Shown: piece after piece, positions 54,158 to 63,597 of the stretch
Layout: the number at the start of each line of letters is the position of its first letter
Numbering within the stretch: the first letter of the stretch is position 1
NCBI RefSeq assembly: GCF_016859125.1
Contig: NZ_CP069338.1
Coordinates: 6,945,501 to 7,009,500, forward strand
DNA: 64,000 bases
Direction: 5' to 3'
Source: Archangium violaceum
GTDB taxonomy: Bacteria; Myxococcota; Myxococcia; Myxococcales; Myxococcaceae
Notes under the pieces: generated by a model
Seen by the model: the letters and a program-made list of their open reading frames with translations, nothing else
Told to the model about the DNA's origin: nothing
The model's database searches: none
Made by a program: the position numbers and the translations under genes

Positions 54158-55468
54158 ATGACTCCCGATATCGACGCCGCCGCCAACGATCTGTTGGCCT
54201 ACATCGACGCCTCGCCCACGCCCTATCACGCGGTGCGCGAGAGCATCCGCCGACTGACTGCCCAGGGCTACCGCGCCCTCGACGAGCGCGAGCCCTGGGA
54301 TTTGAAACCCGGAGACAAGGTGTACGTCACCCGGGGAGACACCAGCATCGCCGCCTTCCATATCGGCACCACGCCGGTGGACCGCGCTGGCTTCCGGCTG
54401 GTGGGCGCCCACACGGACTCGCCCAACCTGCGCCTCAAGCCCAACGCCGCGGTGCAGCGCTCCGGCTATCACCAGCTCGGCGTGGAGGTGTACGGCGGCG
54501 TCCTGTTCAGCACCTGGATGGATCGGGACCTGTCGCTCGCCGGCCGCGTGGTGACGGCGAAGGAGGGGCGTCTCTCGCACCACCTGCTGGACTTCCGCCG
54601 TCCGCTGTTGCGCATCCCCAACCTCGCCATCCACCTCAACCGCTCCGTCAACACCGAAGGCCTCAAGCTCAATGCCCAGGAGCACCTGGTGCCGGTGCTC
54701 GCCCTGGAGCGCTCGGGGGCGGTGGACCTCAAGGCGATGCTCGTCGAGGAGCTGGCCCGCGGCGGGACGCGCGTGGAGCCGGGTGACATCCTCGGGTTCG
54801 ATCTGTGCCTCCATGACACCCAGCCCTCCATCCGCTCCGGCGCCTTCGGGGAGTTCCTCCACGCGCCGCGCCTGGACAACCTGGCCAGCAGCCACTCCGG
54901 CCTGTCCGCGCTGTTGGCCATGAGCGGGCCGCGCGAGGCCACCTGTGGCGTCGTCCTGTACGACCACGAGGAGTGCGGCAGCGTCAGTGCCCAGGGCGCC
55001 GCCTCGCCCTTCCTGCGCGACCTGCTGGAGCGCATCACCCTGGCGCACTCGGACGGGCGGCGGGACGCGCTCCACCGGGCCATCCGCCACTCCTTCCTGG
55101 TGTCGGCGGACATGGCGCACGCGGTGCATCCCAACTACGCGTCCATGCACGAGCCCAAGCACCAGCCCTTCCTGGGGGCGGGCCCGGTCATCAAGTCCAA
55201 CGTCAACCAGTCCTACGCCACCGATGGCGAGAGCTGGGCCTGGTTCGCCCTCTGCTGCCGGGAGGTGGGGGTGACGCCGCAGAACTTCGTCACCCGGACG
55301 GACCTGGGCTGCGGCAGCACCATTGGCCCCATCAGCGCGGGCGAGCTGGGCATCCGCACCGTGGACGTGGGCAGCCCCATGCTCTCCATGCACTCCATCC
55401 GCGAGATGGCCGCCGCGGCGGACGTGGCGGCGATGATCTCCGTGCTGCGCAACTTCTTCGTGCGTTGA
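54158..55468 (+). CDS. M18 family aspartyl aminopeptidase
   Basis: 436 residues from ATG 54158. M18 landmarks: GAHTDSPNLRLKPN, GVEVYGGVLFSTWMDRDLSL, PRLDNLASSHSGLSAL, VLYDHEECGSVSAQGA, and HAVHPNYASMHEPKHQP, with His/Asp/Glu metal ligands for two zinc ions. Removes N-terminal acidic residues from peptides; cytoplasmic (no signal). Converges with the Crp/Fnr gene. Confidence 0.93.
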   Translation: MTPDIDAAANDLLAYIDASPTPYHAVRESIRRLTAQGYRALDEREPWDLKPGDKVYVTRGDTSIAAFHIGTTPVDRAGFRLVGAHTDSPNLRLKPNAAVQRSGYHQLGVEVYGGVLFSTWMDRDLSLAGRVVTAKEGRLSHHLLDFRRPLLRIPNLAIHLNRSVNTEGLKLNAQEHLVPVLALERSGAVDLKAMLVEELARGGTRVEPGDILGFDLCLHDTQPSIRSGAFGEFLHAPRLDNLASSHSGLSALLAMSGPREATCGVVLYDHEECGSVSAQGAASPFLRDLLERITLAHSDGRRDALHRAIRHSFLVSADMAHAVHPNYASMHEPKHQPFLGAGPVIKSNVNQSYATDGESWAWFALCCREVGVTPQNFVTRTDLGCGSTIGPISAGELGIRTVDVGSPMLSMHSIREMAAAADVAAMISVLRNFFVR

Positions 55469-55481
55469 GCGCTGGCGCCCC

Positions 55482-56162
55482 TCAATCCGCGTTCATGCGC
55501 AGGTTGTCGGGCTCCAGCAGCGTGATGCGCCCCTCTTCGTAGGAGAGCAGCCCCTCGCGAGCGTAGAAGCGCAGCCACCGGTTGGTGCTCTCGCGGGTGA
55601 GCCCGGCCAGGTTGGCCAGCTCGGTCTGGGTGAGGCGGGAGGCGATGGCCACCCCCTCGGTGCCGGGCTCCCCCTGGGTCTGGGCCAGGTCCAGCAGGAC
55701 GCGCGCCAGCCGGGCGCGTGCATCCAGGAAGCTGGAGTCGTGAACCGTCCGGGTGACGCGCCTCACCAGGCGGCTCAGACTGGCCAGCAGGACGGGGACC
55801 ACCTGGGGCCTCTCCTGCAGGAACTTGTGCAGCTCCTCGCGGCGCAGGCTCAGCAGGTGCGTCTCCTCGCGGGCCACCGCGTCCGTCGAGCGGGGCGCGT
55901 CGTCCAACAGCGCGAGCTCCCCGAAGGCGTCCCCCCGCCGCAGCAGCGCGAGGGAGACCTCCTTGCCCTCAGGCGTGCTGAGGCGGATGGTCACCTCGCC
56001 GTCATGGATGATGTAGAGAGCCGTTCCCACGTCTCCCTGATGGAAGATGACCCCTCCCCGGTCGTAGCGCCGGGTCTGCAGGCGCGCGGAGAGCCTCTCC
56101 AGGTCGTCGGACCCGAGGGTCGAGAAGAGAGGCACCTGCGCGAGGAGCTCCGAATGGGACAT
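55482..56162 (-). CDS. Crp/Fnr-family transcription regulator
   Basis: 226 residues from ATG 56162 (GGGGAGGG 9 bases upstream). A cyclic-nucleotide-binding domain (about 10-125) with FHQGDVGTALYIIHDGEVTI and FGELALLDDAPRSTDAVA, which keeps the Glu and Arg of the phosphate-binding cassette, and a helix-turn-helix at the C-terminus (TQTELANLAGLTRESTNRW). No cysteine cluster, so Crp-like rather than Fnr-like. Divergent from the cyclase cluster; likely responds to the cAMP that those cyclases make (inference). Confidence 0.9.
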   Translation of the reverse strand: MSHSELLAQVPLFSTLGSDDLERLSARLQTRRYDRGGVIFHQGDVGTALYIIHDGEVTIRLSTPEGKEVSLALLRRGDAFGELALLDDAPRSTDAVAREETHLLSLRREELHKFLQERPQVVPVLLASLSRLVRRVTRTVHDSSFLDARARLARVLLDLAQTQGEPGTEGVAIASRLTQTELANLAGLTRESTNRWLRFYAREGLLSYEEGRITLLEPDNLRMNAD

Positions 56163-56552
56163 GGCTCGTTGCCCTCCCCGTTGGGTGATGCCGGACAAGA
56201 CTCCATCTTGCACGGAGCGGGGGATTCGGACCAGCGCGGGGCGGGCGAACGCCCGGTCGCTTGCGGTTGAAAGGGCGCCAACGGGTGCTGGGACTACAAT
56301 TGGTTTCGCTCGTGGTACGGGTTCCGTGACGTGTTCATGACAGGCCCCTGCTCTCCGGGGAGGGGTAGTCCCCGCCCCCGTCGGCTGCCCGTCGTCCAGC
56401 CCCTCTCCCGTACGCTGGCGGTGGACGAGGTCGCTCTACACCCATCCAGCAATTGTGCCATCATGCTCCACTCAGGAAAGCACGGGGGCAAGGGAGCTCA
56501 TCCTCTCCTTCCGTGCTGTAGAGACCTGGTCATCGTCTTGGGTGGATCGCTC
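56163..56552. other. Divergent control region of the cyclase cluster
   Basis: 390 bases between the Crp/Fnr gene and the kinase-cyclase gene. I see no gene. A TACAAT at 56295-56300 could be a -10 box, but I find no well-spaced -35 element. A Crp-type site is expected, yet no clear TGTGA-type dyad is visible. Confidence 0.4.
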
Positions 56553-58550
56553 ATGTCCGTACGCCGGATTGGCAGCAGGTACGTGTTGGAGCGCAAGGTC
56601 GCGGGTGGCGGCATGGGCGCCATCTGGGTGGCGCTCGACTCTCAGCTGCAGCGGCGGGTGGCTCTCAAATTGATGGCGCCCGAGCGCATCGCTTCTTCCT
56701 CCGCGCGCTACCAGTTCGAGCAGGAGGCGAAGGCCGTTGCCCAACTGCGCAACCCGCATGTGGTGCAGATCCACGATTACGGTGTCGACGAGGACACGCC
56801 GTACATCGTGATGGAGCTGCTCGAGGGAGAGGATCTCGAGACGCGGCTCGAGCGGTTGGGCCGGCTCTCTCCCGTCGTGGTTTCCTCGCTGCTCAATCAG
56901 GTGGCCCGGGCCCTGGCCGCCGCGCATGCCTCCAACATCATCCACAGGGATCTCAAGCCGGCGAATCTCTTCCTTGCCCGGGTGGATGGGCAGGAAGTGG
57001 TGAAGGTGCTCGACTTCGGGCTGGCCCGGCTGATGGACGGCGGGAGCGCGGCCTCCACCGAGCAGCCCGGCAGGGTGATGGGCACCCCGCGCTACATGAG
57101 CCCCGAGCAGATGCGGGGGGATGTCCGGATCGATCACCGCACCGATGTCTGGTCGCTCGCGGTGGTGGCCTACCGTGCCCTGACCGGGCGCTTTCCCTTC
57201 TCCGCGGACGCCCTGGGCGAGCTGAGCCGGAACGGTGGCGCGTTGGCCGAAGCGCCCTCCCTCCTCGTTCCCGAGCTGAGTCAGGGCGTGGATGCCTTCT
57301 TCACGCGCGCCCTGGCGGTGGACCCCGCGGACCGCTTCCAGTCCGCGCGGGAGCTGGCCTCTGCCTTCGCCGCGTTGGTGGAGTCCTGTCGCCCCACCCA
57401 GGCCTCGAAGATCCTGGTCATCGACGACGAGCCGGACGTGCAGCTGCTGATGAAGCAGCGCTTCCGCAAGCAGCTCCGCGAAAGGGTCTACGAGTTCATC
57501 TTCGCAAGCGACGGCGAGGACGCGCTGGAGAAGCTGCGCCAGCACCCCGATACCGATGTCGTGTTGTCCGACATCAACATGCCGCGGATGGACGGGCTCA
57601 CGTTCCTCGCCCGGGTCGGTGAGGTGAACCCGCTCGTCAAGGTCATCATGGTCTCCGCCTACAGCGACATGAGCAACATCCGGGTGGCCATGAACCGCGG
57701 GGCCTTCGACTTCCTCGTCAAGCCGATCGACTTCCAGGATCTCGAAGCCACCCTCACCAAGGCGCTCAAGCAGGTGACGGAGTTGCGCCAGATGGTGCGC
57801 TCCACCGAGGAGAACCACCTGCTGCGGATGTTCGTGAACGGCGGCATCCTCGATCGGGCGTTGCCGCTGATGCGCGGCCCGGACGTGGTGGACGGGGAGC
57901 GGGTGGAGGCCACGGTGGCCTTCGTCGATCTGAAGGACTTCACTCCGGTCACGACGCAGGATCAGCCCGAGGCGGTCATCCGCCGGTTGAACGCCAACTT
58001 CGAGGTCATCGTTCCCGAGTTGCTCTCCCGGGGCGGCGTGGTGGACAAGTTCGTCGGGGACGCGGTGATGGCCGTGTTCCGGGGCCCGGGGCACCTGAGC
58101 CGGGGGTTGGAGGCCTGTCTGGCGGCGAGGCAGCAGATTCGGGCCATGGCCTTCCGGTATGGGGAGGCCTCCCCGTATGTTCATGGCGTGAGCATCGGGC
58201 TGGATTCGGGCGAGCTCATCCGCGGCAGCATCGGCGCGAAGGGCCTGGGCCGTCTGGACTACACGGTACTCGGGGCGACGGTGAACACCGCGGCCCGGCT
58301 GACCGTGATGGCGGAGAGGGATCAGATCCTCATCGGGGACCATCTCCGCCTGCGGTTGGAGGGGGGCTTCGAGTACAGGGAGCTCGGGTCGCGGTGTCTG
58401 CCCGGCTCCACGCAGGCGCTGGCCGTCCTCGAGCTCCTGTCCCGCCGGGAGGAGCGGGTGTCCAGCTCCGACCAGACCGCTTCCATGGAGGCCAGCGCGC
58501 CACGGCACTCATCCGTTCCGCCCGTGCTCGCGGCCTCGAAGATGGAGTAG
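56553..58550 (+). CDS. Ser/Thr protein kinase-receiver-adenylate cyclase fusion
   Basis: 665 residues from ATG 56553 (GGTGGA upstream). Kinase (about 8-280): GGGMGAIW glycine loop, ALKLM Lys, IHRDLKPANLF, DFGLAR, GTPRYMSPEQ. Receiver (about 289-410): ILVIDDEPDV, acceptor in LSDINMPRMDG, Lys in LVKPID. Class III cyclase (about 445-615): metal Asp in AFVDLKDFT and GDAVMAVF, substrate Lys in VDKFVGD, and VNTAARL with the Asn/Arg pair. All three domains keep their catalytic residues. No membrane helix. Fusion lets phosphorylation by two routes control cAMP output. Followed by an FHA-GAF-cyclase gene 3 bases on. Confidence 0.92.
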   Translation: MSVRRIGSRYVLERKVAGGGMGAIWVALDSQLQRRVALKLMAPERIASSSARYQFEQEAKAVAQLRNPHVVQIHDYGVDEDTPYIVMELLEGEDLETRLERLGRLSPVVVSSLLNQVARALAAAHASNIIHRDLKPANLFLARVDGQEVVKVLDFGLARLMDGGSAASTEQPGRVMGTPRYMSPEQMRGDVRIDHRTDVWSLAVVAYRALTGRFPFSADALGELSRNGGALAEAPSLLVPELSQGVDAFFTRALAVDPADRFQSARELASAFAALVESCRPTQASKILVIDDEPDVQLLMKQRFRKQLRERVYEFIFASDGEDALEKLRQHPDTDVVLSDINMPRMDGLTFLARVGEVNPLVKVIMVSAYSDMSNIRVAMNRGAFDFLVKPIDFQDLEATLTKALKQVTELRQMVRSTEENHLLRMFVNGGILDRALPLMRGPDVVDGERVEATVAFVDLKDFTPVTTQDQPEAVIRRLNANFEVIVPELLSRGGVVDKFVGDAVMAVFRGPGHLSRGLEACLAARQQIRAMAFRYGEASPYVHGVSIGLDSGELIRGSIGAKGLGRLDYTVLGATVNTAARLTVMAERDQILIGDHLRLRLEGGFEYRELGSRCLPGSTQALAVLELLSRREERVSSSDQTASMEASAPRHSSVPPVLAASKME

Positions 58551-58553
58551 CCC

Positions 58554-60155
58554 ATGCAGCTCATCATGAACCCGGGCCTGCTGGACGAGCAGGTCTTCGA
58601 TCTCCCCGAGGGGCCCGTGACGATCGGCCGCACGGAGGAGAGCAGCATCTGCGTGCTTCACAAGAGCCTGTCGCGGAGACACGCGCGGCTCGAACGTGTC
58701 GGCGAGCGGATCGTGCTGTTGGACCTGAACAGCAAGAACGGGACGTTCGTCAACGAGCTCCGGATCGACCGCCATGAGTTGAAGGGGGGCGAGTCCTTCC
58801 GGTGTGGTGAGGTGCGCTTCAAGCTGGTGAACACCGCCCGCGAGCTGCCGCTGGATCTGTCACCGACCCAGGTGCAGTCGCTCCAGACGCGGTTCTCTCC
58901 CGGCTCGATGGACGAGCTGTTGTCGCGGCACTCCGAGTCCAGGGACAACTCCGCCCTCAAGGTGCGGCAGGCGGGCGAGGAGAGTCAGGCGGAAGAGAAG
59001 CTCCAGGTGTTGCTCAAGGTGAGCCAGCTGCTCTCCTCGCCCGGTTCCATCGAGGCGCTGCTGGAGCGCATCCTGGACCTCGTCTTCCAGATCATGGAGG
59101 TGGATCGCGCCGCCATCCTGTTGGTGGATCCCTCCTCCGGGAGGCTGAGCCCTCGGGTGGCGAGGTTCTCCACGGGCGAGTCCCCCTCCGGCCCGTTCTA
59201 CAGCCAGCGCATCGTCGACTACGTGCGCACCCGGAGCGTGGCGGCGCTCTTCTCCGATGCCCGGGTGGATCCCCGCCTGGACGACGCCGCCTCGGTGGTG
59301 CTGCAGTCCATCCAGGCGTCGATGTGCGCACCGCTCAAGCCCCGGGACGAGGTGCTGGGGGTGCTCTACGTGGACAACCTCACCCGGCCCAACGGCTTCA
59401 ATCAGGAGGACCTGGAGTTCCTCACGGCCTTCGCCAACCAGGCGGCGATCGCGCTCGACAACTCGCTCCTCTCGCAGCGGCTGAAGGAAGAGGCCGTGCT
59501 GCGCAATGCCTACCTTCGCTTCTTCCCTCCGGCCACGCTCAAGAAGCTGCAGATGGCGAAGGGCGGCCCCCTGGAGACCATCGAGACGGAGGTCACCGTC
59601 CTCTTCTCCGACATCAGTGGCTTCACCGCGCTCTCCTCCACGCTCGAGCCCCGTCAGGTGGTGGATCTGCTCAATGACTACTTCCCGGTGATGGCGGAGA
59701 TCGTCTTCAGGTACGAGGGGACGTTGGAGAAGTACATCGGCGACGCGCTGATGGCGGTGTGGGGCGCGCCGTTCTCGCACCCCGACGACGCGGACCGGGC
59801 CGTGCGGGCCGCGGTGGAGATGCAGCGGGCGCTCGCCGAGCTGAACGCGCGCTGGAAGGCCCAGGGCCGGCCCGAACTGAAGATCCACGTGGGCCTGAAC
59901 ACGGGGAGGGTGGCGGCCGGGAACATTGGCTCCGAGCAGTACCTGCAGTACGCCACCATTGGCGACGCGACCAACGTCGCCAGTCGGGTGTGCTCCGTCG
60001 CCAAGGACGGGGAGATCTGCATGACCGACGCCACCTTCGAGCGCTGGCGGGATAGGGCCTGGCCCACGAGCCCGCTGCCTCCCACGGAGGTGAAGGGCAA
60101 GCAGGAGGCCCTGACGCTCTACCGGCTGGAGTGGCGCGAGCCGCTCGTGAAGTGA
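58554..60155 (+). CDS. FHA-GAF-adenylate cyclase
   Basis: 533 residues. FHA domain (about 5-95) with IGRTEES, SLSRRHARL and LNSKNGTFVN, which binds phosphothreonine. GAF-like domain (about 150-310). Class III cyclase (about 340-525): metal Asp in LFSDISGFT and YIGDALMAVWG, substrate Lys in LEKYIGD, NVASRV with Asn/Arg. The residue that normally contacts adenine before the GD motif is Ala instead of Thr or Asp (YATIGDATN), so base specificity is uncertain. The FHA is an obvious partner for the kinase encoded 3 bases upstream. Confidence 0.92.
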   Translation: MQLIMNPGLLDEQVFDLPEGPVTIGRTEESSICVLHKSLSRRHARLERVGERIVLLDLNSKNGTFVNELRIDRHELKGGESFRCGEVRFKLVNTARELPLDLSPTQVQSLQTRFSPGSMDELLSRHSESRDNSALKVRQAGEESQAEEKLQVLLKVSQLLSSPGSIEALLERILDLVFQIMEVDRAAILLVDPSSGRLSPRVARFSTGESPSGPFYSQRIVDYVRTRSVAALFSDARVDPRLDDAASVVLQSIQASMCAPLKPRDEVLGVLYVDNLTRPNGFNQEDLEFLTAFANQAAIALDNSLLSQRLKEEAVLRNAYLRFFPPATLKKLQMAKGGPLETIETEVTVLFSDISGFTALSSTLEPRQVVDLLNDYFPVMAEIVFRYEGTLEKYIGDALMAVWGAPFSHPDDADRAVRAAVEMQRALAELNARWKAQGRPELKIHVGLNTGRVAAGNIGSEQYLQYATIGDATNVASRVCSVAKDGEICMTDATFERWRDRAWPTSPLPPTEVKGKQEALTLYRLEWREPLVK

Positions 60156-60294
60156 GCCGGACCCTGTGATGGACCTCACTCCAGGGGCGTCAACCGCATC
60201 ACACCCCTGGGCGTGACTACCGTGAGAGAAACGGAATGCAGGCGGGATGAGAGACCCGGGGACGACCCGAGGAGCCCGCATGGGGAGTCATGCC

Positions 60295-61527
60295 ATGAGT
60301 GAGACGCTTCGCGAGCACAAGGACAAGGCCGCTCAACTCTTCGCCAGTGGAAGGTTGGAGGAGGCACTCTCCGAGTACGAGATCGTGGCGCATTCCGCTC
60401 CGGAGGATCTGGGCAGCCGCCAGAAGGTGGCCGAGCTGCTCCAGCGGCTGGGGCGCAAGAAGGAAGCCGTCGAGACGTACGAGTCGGTGGCCATGGCCTG
60501 GGCGCGTCAGGGCTGGTTGCTGCGCGCCATCGCGCTGTGCAAGGTCATCCTCCAGCTCGACTCGAGCCACGGCCGGACGCAGCGGATGCTGGCGGAGCTC
60601 TACGCGCGCCACAGGGCGCCCGCGCCCCGGTTGACTCCCGCCCCGGTCTCCGTGGCGCCCGCGCCGCCCCCGCCGCCCGCGCCGCGCGACACCCTGCCGC
60701 GCATCCCGCTCTTCTCGCAGCTGGACGAGGCGGCCTTCGTGGCGGTGCTCGAGGAGCTGGCGATGAGGAGCTTCGAGCCAGGGGCCTCCATCGTCCTGGA
60801 GGGGGAGCAGGGCAGCTCCATGTTCGCCCTCGTGGAAGGGCGCGTGGACGTGGTGCGCCAGCTGGAGGGCGGCATCCGGCGCAAGGTGGCCTCCGTGGGG
60901 GAGGGGGAGTTCTTCGGGGAGATGGCCCTCCTGTCCGAGGGGCCGAGGCTGGCGAGCGTGGTGGCCACCGAGCGCACCGTGGCGCTGGAGCTGACGCGGG
61001 CGCAGGTGGAGCGGCTCGTGCAGCGCCACCCCTCCGTGGGTCAGGTGCTGCGGTCCTTCCACGAGGAGCGGCTGCTGGCCAACGTGCTGCGCGGCAACCC
61101 GCTCCTCTCCGCGCTCACCCCCGCGCAGCGCGAGGCCGCGGCCCACGCCTTCCAACTCCATACGGTGCCCGCCGGGCAGCCCCTGCTCGTCCAGGGACAG
61201 CCGGGAGAGGCCCTGTATCTGCTTCTCCGGGGCCGGTGCCGGGTGGTTCACCAGCACCCGGATGGGCGTGAGAGCGCCTACCCCGTCCTTCGTGAGGGAG
61301 ACCTGTTCGGCGAGCTCTCCGTGCTGCTCGGCCTGCCCGCCACCGCCTCCGTGTACGCGGACACGCCCTGCACACTGCTCCGGTTGGAGCGTCAGGCCGT
61401 CGAGCGTCACATCCTCGTCCAGCCCGGGGTGCGCGAGGCGCTGTCGCGGTTGAGCTCCGCGCGTCTCCAGCGCACGGCCCGGCTCCTCTCCGGACACGAG
61501 TTGTTCGAGGGCGACCAGCGCGTCTGA
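60295..61527 (+). CDS. TPR protein with two cyclic-nucleotide-binding domains
   Basis: 410 residues from ATG 60295 (GGGGAG 7 bases upstream; an ATG at 60280 is an alternative). N-terminal TPR-like helices (DKAAQLFASGRLEEALSEYE), an Ala/Pro linker (about 106-132), then two CNB domains. The first has FFGEMALLSEGPRLASVV, keeping Glu and Arg of the cAMP pocket. The second has LFGELSVLLGLPATASVY, where Arg is replaced by Thr, so it probably does not bind cyclic nucleotide tightly. It has no DNA-binding domain and is likely a cAMP-responsive adaptor for the cyclase pair just upstream. Confidence 0.9.
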   Translation: MSETLREHKDKAAQLFASGRLEEALSEYEIVAHSAPEDLGSRQKVAELLQRLGRKKEAVETYESVAMAWARQGWLLRAIALCKVILQLDSSHGRTQRMLAELYARHRAPAPRLTPAPVSVAPAPPPPPAPRDTLPRIPLFSQLDEAAFVAVLEELAMRSFEPGASIVLEGEQGSSMFALVEGRVDVVRQLEGGIRRKVASVGEGEFFGEMALLSEGPRLASVVATERTVALELTRAQVERLVQRHPSVGQVLRSFHEERLLANVLRGNPLLSALTPAQREAAAHAFQLHTVPAGQPLLVQGQPGEALYLLLRGRCRVVHQHPDGRESAYPVLREGDLFGELSVLLGLPATASVYADTPCTLLRLERQAVERHILVQPGVREALSRLSSARLQRTARLLSGHELFEGDQRV

Positions 61528-61550
61528 GATGCGCTACCTTCCGCCGCCTG

Positions 61551-62630
61551 ATGGGGAAGGACTCGAGACCCGATGGACGGTCGCGCTCCCGTGTGTGGGC
61601 GGTGACGGGAGTGACCCTGGTTGGCGCGGCCCTGGGTGAATGGGCCCATGTGCCCGCCGGTGCGCTCCTCGGCGGCATGCTGGTGTCGCTCGTGGCCGCC
61701 CTCTCCCTGTCGGTACACGTCCCCGTGCCCCGTTTCCTGTTGCTGGGCGCGCAGGCCGTGCTGGGCGCGGCCCTCTGCTCCTCCTTCCAACCCTCCGCGT
61801 GGAGCGCGCTCGCCGAGCACTGGCTCGTCGCGCTCATCAACGTGGTGGGCGTGGTGGCCATTGGCCAGGGGGTGGCGTTCGCCTTCAGCTGGTTGGGGGG
61901 GGTGGACGTCCGTACCGCCACCATCGGCCTGATGCCAGGAGGCGCCTCGGCCATGATGGTCCTGAGCGAGGAGCTCGGCGCGGACACGCGCCTGGTGGCG
62001 CTCTTCCAGTACCTGCGCCTGGGTGTGGTCATCCTCGTGGCGGCGGCGGTGGGTCGGTGGATGGGCCATGGGCCGGAGACGCAGGTGGCCACCGCCGCGG
62101 CGCTGCCGGGTGCTCCGTCGCCCGTGATGGCGTGGGGCACGACGGCCCTCGTCGCCGTGGTCGGCGGAGCGGTGGGGACGTGGTTGAAGCTGCCCGCTGG
62201 CGGCTTCCTGGGGCCGCTCCTGTTGGGGATTCCCTTCTCGGCCCTGGGCTTTCCCGTGGGCGCGTGGCCTCCGGGCGTGCTGTTCGTATCGCTGTGGGTG
62301 CTCGGGGTGCGCGTGGGGAGCCACTTCGACGAAGCGGCCGTGCACGAGCTGAAGCGCGTGGCGCTCGGCGCCCTGGGGGCCGTGGTGGCCATGGTGGGCG
62401 GGTGTCTGCTGCTCGCCTGGTTCTGGTCCTCCGTGGGCGGGGTGGATCTGCTCACCACCTACTTCGCCACCTCCCCCGGGGGAGCCGACTCGGTGCTCGC
62501 CATCGCCCTCGAGACCCGGGCCAGCCTCTCCCTGGTGGTGGCCGTGCAGGTGGGGCGACTCCTGCTCGTCTTCCTCGTCGCCCCCATGCTCATGCGCCGC
62601 CTGTCCGCGCGGCACGCAGGGCTCCGCTGA
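61551..62630 (+). CDS. AbrB-family (PF05145) membrane protein
   Basis: 359 residues with about ten membrane helices arranged as two similar halves; TIGLMPGGASAMMVLSEELG in the first half and YFATSPGGADSVLAIALE in the second are the repeated PGG motifs of the AbrB family (distinct from the DNA-binding AbrB). Members are sometimes annotated ammonia monooxygenase or regulator; function is unknown and transport is plausible. Confidence 0.88.
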   Translation: MGKDSRPDGRSRSRVWAVTGVTLVGAALGEWAHVPAGALLGGMLVSLVAALSLSVHVPVPRFLLLGAQAVLGAALCSSFQPSAWSALAEHWLVALINVVGVVAIGQGVAFAFSWLGGVDVRTATIGLMPGGASAMMVLSEELGADTRLVALFQYLRLGVVILVAAAVGRWMGHGPETQVATAAALPGAPSPVMAWGTTALVAVVGGAVGTWLKLPAGGFLGPLLLGIPFSALGFPVGAWPPGVLFVSLWVLGVRVGSHFDEAAVHELKRVALGALGAVVAMVGGCLLLAWFWSSVGGVDLLTTYFATSPGGADSVLAIALETRASLSLVVAVQVGRLLLVFLVAPMLMRRLSARHAGLR

Positions 62631-62654
62631 TGGTCGTTGAGATGAACGAAGGAC

Positions 62655-63551
62655 TCAGGCTTTCGCGCTCGTGTGCGCGAGGATCGCCCGAGCGATCTCC
62701 CCGAACAGCGGGCGGGGGAGATCGTGACCCATTCCTTCCAACATGAGCAGCCTGGCTCCAGGGATGCGCTCCGCCGCGGCGATTCCATGCGCGGGGGGGA
62801 ACATCGGGTCATCCGTCCCGTGGATGACGAGCGTGGGGACGCGCAGGTTCTTCAGCGCCTCGGCCTGCTCACGTGTGGGTGATGGCACGAGCCCGTGGTT
62901 CGCCGAGGCCGCCGGGTTGCGTGCACGGTGGAATATCCGTTCCACCGTGCGCCGACACTCCTGCTCGTCGAAGGGGGCCACGCTTCCGGACATGGCCCGA
63001 GCCACCTTCACCTGGTAGTCGATGGCCTCCTGGAGGTTTCCAGGTGGGTTGGTGGCCGCCGACATGAACACCTCGATCGCGCGTGGGGCGGGCGGTGGCA
63101 GTGCCTCTGTCGTTGCCTGACCTTGGAAGGCTTGCGCGAAGGTCTCCACGACCCCGGTCCGCAGCGGCGTGGACATCATCACCGTCAGGGAGAGTACGCG
63201 CTCGGGGTGGAGGATGCCGATGAGCTGGCAGATCATCCCGCCCAGTGATGCACCCACCAGGTGGGCCGCGGCGATTCCATACGCATCGAGCACGCCCAGC
63301 GCGTCCTTGGCCAGATCCGCCAGCGTGTAGGGGTTCTTCTGGAAGTCGAAGCTGGTCGACTGGCCGGTATCCCGGTGGTCGTAGCGAATGACGTAGTGCC
63401 CTCCGGCGACCAGCAGGTCGATGAGTTCCTCGGGCCAGAGAATGCCCTGGGCCGATGCGCCCATTACCAGCAGGAACGGTGGGTTCCCGGGCTCGCCAAA
63501 GCTCTCGGTCCACAGCTCGATACCATTGGACTTCACCATCCGTTCCGCCAT
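62655..63551 (-). CDS. Alpha/beta hydrolase
   Basis: 298 residues from ATG 63551 (GGAAGGGGGAAG upstream). Triad visible: nucleophile Ser in VGASLGGMI, Asp in HGTDDPMFP, His in GMGHDLP; oxyanion segment LLVMGASAQGILWP and YDHRDTGQSTSF. Resembles lactonase/epoxide-hydrolase-type enzymes; substrate unknown. Its start abuts the decayed Sit-like remnant. Confidence 0.9.
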   Translation of the reverse strand: MAERMVKSNGIELWTESFGEPGNPPFLLVMGASAQGILWPEELIDLLVAGGHYVIRYDHRDTGQSTSFDFQKNPYTLADLAKDALGVLDAYGIAAAHLVGASLGGMICQLIGILHPERVLSLTVMMSTPLRTGVVETFAQAFQGQATTEALPPPAPRAIEVFMSAATNPPGNLQEAIDYQVKVARAMSGSVAPFDEQECRRTVERIFHRARNPAASANHGLVPSPTREQAEALKNLRVPTLVIHGTDDPMFPPAHGIAAAERIPGARLLMLEGMGHDLPRPLFGEIARAILAHTSAKA

Positions 63552-63597
63552 GCGACTTCCCCCTTCCAAGGTGCCGGTGGCTGTGCCCACCAACGGA

